Assembly (NCBI GenBank): GCA_027030285.1
Contig: JALVFC010000265.1
Coordinates: 1 to 10,297, forward strand
Origin: Thiotrichaceae bacterium
Lineage (GTDB): Bacteria > Pseudomonadota > Gammaproteobacteria > Thiotrichales > Thiotrichaceae
Reading direction: 5' to 3'
Length of the DNA stretch: 10,297 nt
In this document: piece by piece, positions 6,824-10,297 of the stretch
How the letters are laid out: every line of letters begins with the position of its first letter
Numbering within the stretch: position 1 is the first letter of the stretch
The notes under the pieces: generated by a model
Database searches by the model: none
Seen by the model: the letters and a program-made list of their open reading frames with translations, nothing else
Told to the model about the DNA's origin: nothing
Position numbers and translations under genes: made by a program

Positions 6824-8065
6824 TTATCTTGCACTCGCCATACGAATGGAGCCGGGCCTGATACGTTTTTTAATCGCCTGTGCCAGTTGATGTACTGCCA
6901 TGGCGTATTTGCTACTGTGATTATAGCGGGTAATTACATAAAAATTGTGTCCTGCCAGCCAAATCTCATCGCCGCTATAAGTGCTCATTTTCAGCAGCCT
7001 GACTTTCTGGTCTATTGCACCAAGTGGATAAATACCATTGCGTTGCATTTTTGACAGGCTATGTGTTTTCTTATAGCTGGATTTGAAGTTGCGGTACTTA
7101 GTGCCTTTAGTGGTTGCCAGAACAGCAACCGCACCACCGGGACGCCAGCCATGTTTCTGGAAGTAGTTGGCAACACTACCAATGGCATCTGCTGGAGTCC
7201 ACAGATTACAGGTACCACTGCCATCATGGTCAACACCATAGCGTTTGATATTGCTGGGCATAAACTGGCACAGCCCTAACGCTCCAGCGTAGGATGACTT
7301 AGGCTGTAATGGATTAAGTCCGGTACGACGGGTCATTAGCAAGTAGCTTTCAAGTTCTTTCTGAAAGTAATGTCCACGCCTGGGATTATTAAAGCCCATG
7401 GTTGCCAGTGAATCAATTGCTCTGTTTTTGCCGACGTTACCACCATAGCGTGTCTCTACTCCGATAATGCCCAGTATATATTCCTGAGGTACACCAAAAC
7501 GCTGTTCTGCACGTTGTAATGCTATTCTGTTCTGCCGCCAGAATCTAACCCCACGCTGGATATTGTCTTCGGTTAGAAATATATTTCGATAGCGCGTCCA
7601 GCTGCCTTTTCTGGATTTTTTAGTTTTCCTGGTAGGATATGCATCACGGTATGCCATTCTTTGTAAAAAAGGTGTGGCTTTAGCATGCGAGAAAATATAG
7701 TTTAGCTGGCGACGATCAAAACCATGCCGGCTTACCATCATTTCAATAAATGCCAATGCTTGTGGGTTATTGGCAAAGTCTCCACTAAGCTGTGCTGCAT
7801 AGCCTATTGCCATATGTTTTGGGGCTTTTTGTGGCTTGCGGGTTATTTTTCCTGATACCCTGACTGCTTTTTTACGGTGCTTTTTTGTGACTTGTTTGGC
7901 TTTCGGTTTGACTGGAGTGGCGACAGTCCTGGTCGGCATAGCCCGTGGTATCACTTTTGAGACATGTGGAGGTTGCTCACGAACCTGTGACGTACAGCCA
8001 CCCAGCAATGTTGCGCATACTACTGTGAGCAAAGCACCTGTTTTAATATTTTTTGTTTTTGTCAT
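6824..8065 (-). CDS. mltB: Lytic murein transglycosylase B lipoprotein (MltB/Slt35 family)
   Basis: This outer-membrane-anchored enzyme cleaves MurNAc-GlcNAc bonds of peptidoglycan to form 1,6-anhydro ends. The 413-residue protein has a lipoprotein signal with lipobox L-G-G-C (Cys24). A very basic Lys/Arg/Pro linker (about 41-85) precedes the SLT_2 catalytic domain (about 88-403). Catalytic Glu204 lies in the GIIGVETRYG motif, followed by RAIDSLATMGF (215-225), SYAGALGLCQFMPSN (258-272) and an EF-hand-like DHDGSG loop (279-284) leading into NLWTPADAIGSVANYF, as in E. coli Slt35. A cysteine stands where a glycine or similar residue is usual before QFMPS. AGGGGG (8073-8078 on +) lies 7 nt before the ATG. 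It is 32 bp after the secreted protein gene and probably shares its transcript. Confidence 0.93.
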   Translation of the reverse strand: MTKTKNIKTGALLTVVCATLLGGCTSQVREQPPHVSKVIPRAMPTRTVATPVKPKAKQVTKKHRKKAVRVSGKITRKPQKAPKHMAIGYAAQLSGDFANNPQALAFIEMMVSRHGFDRRQLNYIFSHAKATPFLQRMAYRDAYPTRKTKKSRKGSWTRYRNIFLTEDNIQRGVRFWRQNRIALQRAEQRFGVPQEYILGIIGVETRYGGNVGKNRAIDSLATMGFNNPRRGHYFQKELESYLLMTRRTGLNPLQPKSSYAGALGLCQFMPSNIKRYGVDHDGSGTCNLWTPADAIGSVANYFQKHGWRPGGAVAVLATTKGTKYRNFKSSYKKTHSLSKMQRNGIYPLGAIDQKVRLLKMSTYSGDEIWLAGHNFYVITRYNHSSKYAMAVHQLAQAIKKRIRPGSIRMASAR

Positions 8066-8097
8066 AGCCGCACCCCCTGAGTGCTTATTTAACTGAA

Positions 8098-8808
8098 TTA
8101 ATTCGAAAATTCCATCATATTCCCCATTTCCTCCATAATCGGTGGAAACTGGTTTATTACTGCATCCCCAACGGTTACCGGATCTGGAGAGCTTAATGAT
8201 GGTGCTCTCCAGCCACCTGGCATACGCCCTGCATCGTAGGGAGCATTGATACCTTTATCCCAGACTTCTGAAGTGATATCCGTATAAAAGTCTGGCCAAA
8301 TATTTCTTGTATCACCCCATGCTTTCTTTTTGTCGGAGTTTTGTTGCGGGAAAAAGGGCATTACACTGTTATTCCCATTTTTCCAGGGATTCCACAATGA
8401 TGCATTACTCCACGGGGTTAGAAAGCTACCATTATTAAAAATGCTGGTCGGTGAAAAGCTGTTACCAAAAGGCGACATCTGAGAGAACTGGTAATTCGGT
8501 GTGTTATACCCTATGCGTGGTGGTGAAAAGGGAAAAGGTTGATATGAATTGCGGTAGGGTAAATAGGGATACCCTGAATAAGACCGTGCAACCTGGTAAA
8601 CCGATTGATCATAAGGTACCGCTGGTGTTGCCTGCTTTGGTGGTGTGGACGTAGCTGCGGAATATGGGTTCAGTGGTGGAAATTCACCTGCGGGTTTGTC
8701 AGCATCTTTTGGGGGGAAAACATTATTGGCTGGCGCTGATGCCACAGTTACGGGCAATATACCCCCACATAAGAGGAGTAGTATCAAGAAAGATCTTTTC
8801 ATTTTCAT
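8098..8808 (-). CDS. Secreted Pro/Asn/aromatic-rich protein of unknown function
   Basis: I recognise no family. The frame could open at 8847 (249 residues), but the ATG at 8808 (236 residues) or 8802 gives a textbook signal peptide: Lys-Met-Lys-Arg, a leucine-rich core, then A-S-A before PANN. I chose 8808. No candidate start has a convincing RBS. The mature protein is low in complexity and rich in Pro, Asn, Ser, Tyr, Phe and Trp, with PY/PF/PW dipeptides throughout (about residues 60-155 in this numbering). It has no mature-region cysteine or enzyme motif. The C-terminal third, with WGDTRNIWPDFYTDI and GRMPGGWRAP segments, looks more ordered and could be conserved. It precedes mltB by 32 bp, suggesting a periplasmic or cell-wall partner. 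This context is the only functional clue. Confidence 0.65.
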   Translation of the reverse strand: MKMKRSFLILLLLCGGILPVTVASAPANNVFPPKDADKPAGEFPPLNPYSAATSTPPKQATPAVPYDQSVYQVARSYSGYPYLPYRNSYQPFPFSPPRIGYNTPNYQFSQMSPFGNSFSPTSIFNNGSFLTPWSNASLWNPWKNGNNSVMPFFPQQNSDKKKAWGDTRNIWPDFYTDITSEVWDKGINAPYDAGRMPGGWRAPSLSSPDPVTVGDAVINQFPPIMEEMGNMMEFSN

Positions 8809-8889
8809 TACCGAAGCCGTAAAATCCAAGCGTAAACTCTTAAACATTTTTTTATGAGGTGCTAATAGTGCCTAATTAAGTATAGCGCG

Positions 8890-8920
8890 ATTACACCAAA
8901 GCTTTCCTATGCATTGCCAA
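8890..8920 (-). promoter_or_regulatory. Weak candidate promoter for the secreted-protein/mltB unit
   Basis: On the - strand TTGGCA (8915-8920 on +, 5/6 match) is followed after 19 bp by TGTAAT (8890-8895, 5/6). A second -10-like TATACT lies at 8879-8884 but lacks a good -35. The 19-bp spacing is long. The -35 lies only 10 bp from the MITE-like element, so its insertion may have altered expression of these genes. Confidence 0.3.
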
Positions 8921-8930
8921 AGAGCCGCCT

Positions 8931-9091
8931 GGAGGCTGTCCGAGAACTAGAAGCATAGCGAAAATCACAGGATTATCATAAGCTGGGCTTATTGGGTGAG
9001 GTGAATAGTCGCTCTATTTAACGATCCCAATAAGTTCAGATTATGATGATCATGGGATTTGCAGTAGCTTCTTAGTTCTCAGACAGCCTCC
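8931..9091. mobile_element. 161-bp palindromic MITE-like element
   Basis: The arms 8931-8996 and 9026-9091 are inverted repeats of one another. Hand alignment gives about 55 matches over 66 bases with two single-base gaps. The outer ends are GGAGGCTGTC and GACAGCCTCC, followed inward by CGAGAACTA (left) or TGAGAACTA (right, complement). The inner ends match over CTTATTGGG. The 29-bp centre contains AATAG (9004-9008) and CTATT (9014-9018), exactly symmetric about position 9011, the midpoint of the element. It has no ORF, so it would be a non-autonomous element mobilised by a transposase elsewhere. No clear target duplication is visible. It lies 39 bp beyond the L,D-transpeptidase stop, and read-through RNA would fold into a long hairpin. 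Confidence 0.8.
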
Positions 9092-9093
9092 TA

Positions 9094-9111
9094 GGAGCTT
9101 GTCCGAGTTCT
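9094..9111. repeat. Extra direct copy of the MITE end sequence
   Basis: This 18-base stretch matches the left end of the element (8931-8948) at 14 of 18 positions, in direct orientation, and begins 2 bp outside the right end. A GCAAATC further in (9123-9129 region) aligns with the same motif of the arm after one indel. It may be the decayed end of a second copy or a target resembling the element's terminus. Confidence 0.45.
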
Positions 9112-9130
9112 CTATTCCCAGGCAAATCAA

Positions 9131-9670
9131 CTACTCAATGATAACAACTAAAGTATTAACACACACTTTATCATACAGCATGATAACATCCTGATTTGAC
9201 ATACGAATACAACCATGCGATGCCGCAGTTCCGAGCCGCCATTCTTCATCTGTACCATGGATATAAATATAACGCTGGTAAGAATCGATACCCTCACCCT
9301 GATTAATCCCTGGCTGTAACCCCTTAAGCCACAAAATCCGGGAGGTGATGGCATCAATGTCGCTATAAGTGTTTCTGCTTAGTACGGGGGCTGTTTCACC
9401 CATATCCTGTCTGCATTTGAACAATGTACCTATTGCGGCATTGTCACCAATTTTCTCCGCTATATAGTGTACACCAAGCGGTGTTTTACCACTTCCCTGC
9501 TGGCTTCCAGCACCTTTGGAGGATGTTGAAACGGTATAGCTTGCCTGAACTTTCCCCTGGCTAAGCTGCCATAACTTTTGTGCAGACAGTGAAACAAGCA
9601 AATAGTTATCAAGTGAGAAATCATCAGCAAATGGCTGTAGCTGTTTGCCAATTTCTTCAATAATTCTCAT
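9131..9670 (-). CDS. L,D-transpeptidase (YkuD domain), no signal peptide
   Basis: The 179-residue protein is essentially one YkuD domain. It has an N-terminal LLVSLSAQKLWQL strand pair (24-36), the GSGKTPLGVHYI segment (59-70) and the catalytic motif H138-G ... S151-H-G-C154-I-R-M, with Cys154 as nucleophile. The family makes 3-3 peptidoglycan cross-links or attaches proteins to the wall, normally in the periplasm. Here the N-terminus (MRIIEEIGKQLQPF) is hydrophilic and shows no signal or membrane segment, so export is unexplained. No other start in the frame would supply one, because the gene begins inside the purF stop (ATGA, 9667-9670). The 4-bp overlap implies translational coupling to purF. 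Fold and active site are clear; localisation and substrate are not. Confidence 0.88.
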   Translation of the reverse strand: MRIIEEIGKQLQPFADDFSLDNYLLVSLSAQKLWQLSQGKVQASYTVSTSSKGAGSQQGSGKTPLGVHYIAEKIGDNAAIGTLFKCRQDMGETAPVLSRNTYSDIDAITSRILWLKGLQPGINQGEGIDSYQRYIYIHGTDEEWRLGTAASHGCIRMSNQDVIMLYDKVCVNTLVVIIE

Positions 9671-10297
9671 TTTCCAGTGTTGGAAAGATCAATAGCAGCC
9701 TCATTTTCACGCTGTTTCTTGGCTAGATCATTCCTTTCTGCTTCCAGCTGGCTAAAATAAGAATCACCCTCACCTGTTATATATTCACCAGTAAAAACAG
9801 AAGTATCAAAATGCTTAAGATCAGGGTTGCCTTCACGCACAGAAGCTATCAGGTCTTCCAGTGTCTGATAAATCATTTTATCTGCACCAATGGCTTCAGC
9901 AACTTCCTGCTCTGTTTTATTATGTGCAATTAACTCATGTGCCGCAGGCATATCTATGCCATAAATATTAGGGTAGCGTATAGCAGGAGAAGCAGAGGCG
10001 AAATAGACATTTTTAGCACCTGACGCTCTCGCCATCTGGACAATTTCCCTGGAAGTCGTCCCACGTACTACCGAATCGTCGACCAAAAGAATATTTTTGC
10101 CTTCAAATTCTTCATCAATCGGGTTGAGCTTCATACGTACCGATTTTTTACGCTGTGTTTGACCAGGCATGATAAAAGTTCGCCCAATATAGCGATTTTT
10201 GATAAACCCTTCACGATACTTCACATCCAAAACTTCGGCAATTTCTGCAGCGGAAGTGCGGCTGGTATCTGGAATGGCAATGACAACATCTATATCG
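9667..10297 (-). CDS. purF: Amidophosphoribosyltransferase, C-terminal part (runs off the window)
   Basis: This is the 3' end of purF, which makes 5-phosphoribosylamine from PRPP and glutamine, the first step of purine synthesis. About 209 codons are present and the reading frame is open to the right edge, so the glutaminase domain and start lie outside the window. Visible landmarks are IPDTSRTSA near the edge, YREGFIKNRYIGRTFI, the PRPP-binding ILLVDDSVVRGTTSREIV, and DMPAAHELIAHNKT. The C-terminus is intact, ending in a charged DLAKKQRENEAAIDL tail. The stop overlaps the start of the L,D-transpeptidase by 4 bp. Identification is secure. Confidence 0.97.
   Translation of the reverse strand, partial: DIDVVIAIPDTSRTSAAEIAEVLDVKYREGFIKNRYIGRTFIMPGQTQRKKSVRMKLNPIDEEFEGKNILLVDDSVVRGTTSREIVQMARASGAKNVYFASASPAIRYPNIYGIDMPAAHELIAHNKTEQEVAEAIGADKMIYQTLEDLIASVREGNPDLKHFDTSVFTGEYITGEGDSYFSQLEAERNDLAKKQRENEAAIDLSNTGK

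Noticed and set aside
8451..8857. + strand ORFs opposite the secreted protein gene
   Set aside because: They lack RBS and family features. The - strand frame has a clean signal peptide and the coupling to mltB.
8921..9100. Target-site duplication around the MITE-like element
   Set aside because: Flanks ending CCT and beginning TAGGA share no convincing direct repeat. They are at best imperfectly palindromic.

Overview
The window looks like chromosomal DNA from a Gram-negative gammaproteobacterium of moderate, fairly low GC. The evidence is a purF, an adk with a long bacterial-type LID, an MltB/Slt35-type lipoprotein transglycosylase, a YijF-like DUF1287 lipoprotein and lipobox signal peptides. 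I cannot name the genus from sequence alone. No tRNA, rRNA, CRISPR array, complete insertion sequence or prophage is visible.

The left half (about 170-5851) reads on the + strand. It starts with a regulatory region holding an extended -10 promoter and two small dyads. A possible 32-residue TTG-start membrane peptide follows, then five genes: an XpaC-like four-helix membrane protein, a TelA/YaaN-type toxic-anion-resistance protein, a YdjI-like SPFH protein with a C-terminal GYF_2 domain, a twin-zinc-ribbon membrane protein (YdjG-like), and a DUF1287 papain-like lipoprotein. The last four lie head to tail with gaps of 2 and 22 bp and an 11-bp overlap. A 184-bp leader with a possible promoter and two tandem hairpins separates xpaC from telA. 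This joins two modules known separately from Bacillus (xpaC-yaaN and the ydj SPFH/zinc-ribbon pair) and adds a predicted cell-wall enzyme. It is the most system-like part of the window and is probably an envelope-stress or membrane-organising complex, although its function is inferred.

The right half (5966-10297) reads on the - strand. In transcriptional order it holds the 3' part of purF (running off the right edge), a signal-less L,D-transpeptidase whose start overlaps the purF stop, a palindromic MITE-like element, a secreted Pro/Asn/aromatic-rich protein of unknown function, mltB, and adk. adk has its own well-formed promoter and an intrinsic terminator. The convergent junction between the two halves is the terminator at 5919-5945.

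Cell-wall biology recurs: MltB (glycan strand cleavage), the YkuD L,D-transpeptidase (peptide cross-links) and the DUF1287 protein (possible peptide hydrolase). The best unexplained structures are the 161-bp MITE with a third, direct copy of its end outside it, the small ORF and dyads before the XpaC operon, and the tandem hairpins before telA.
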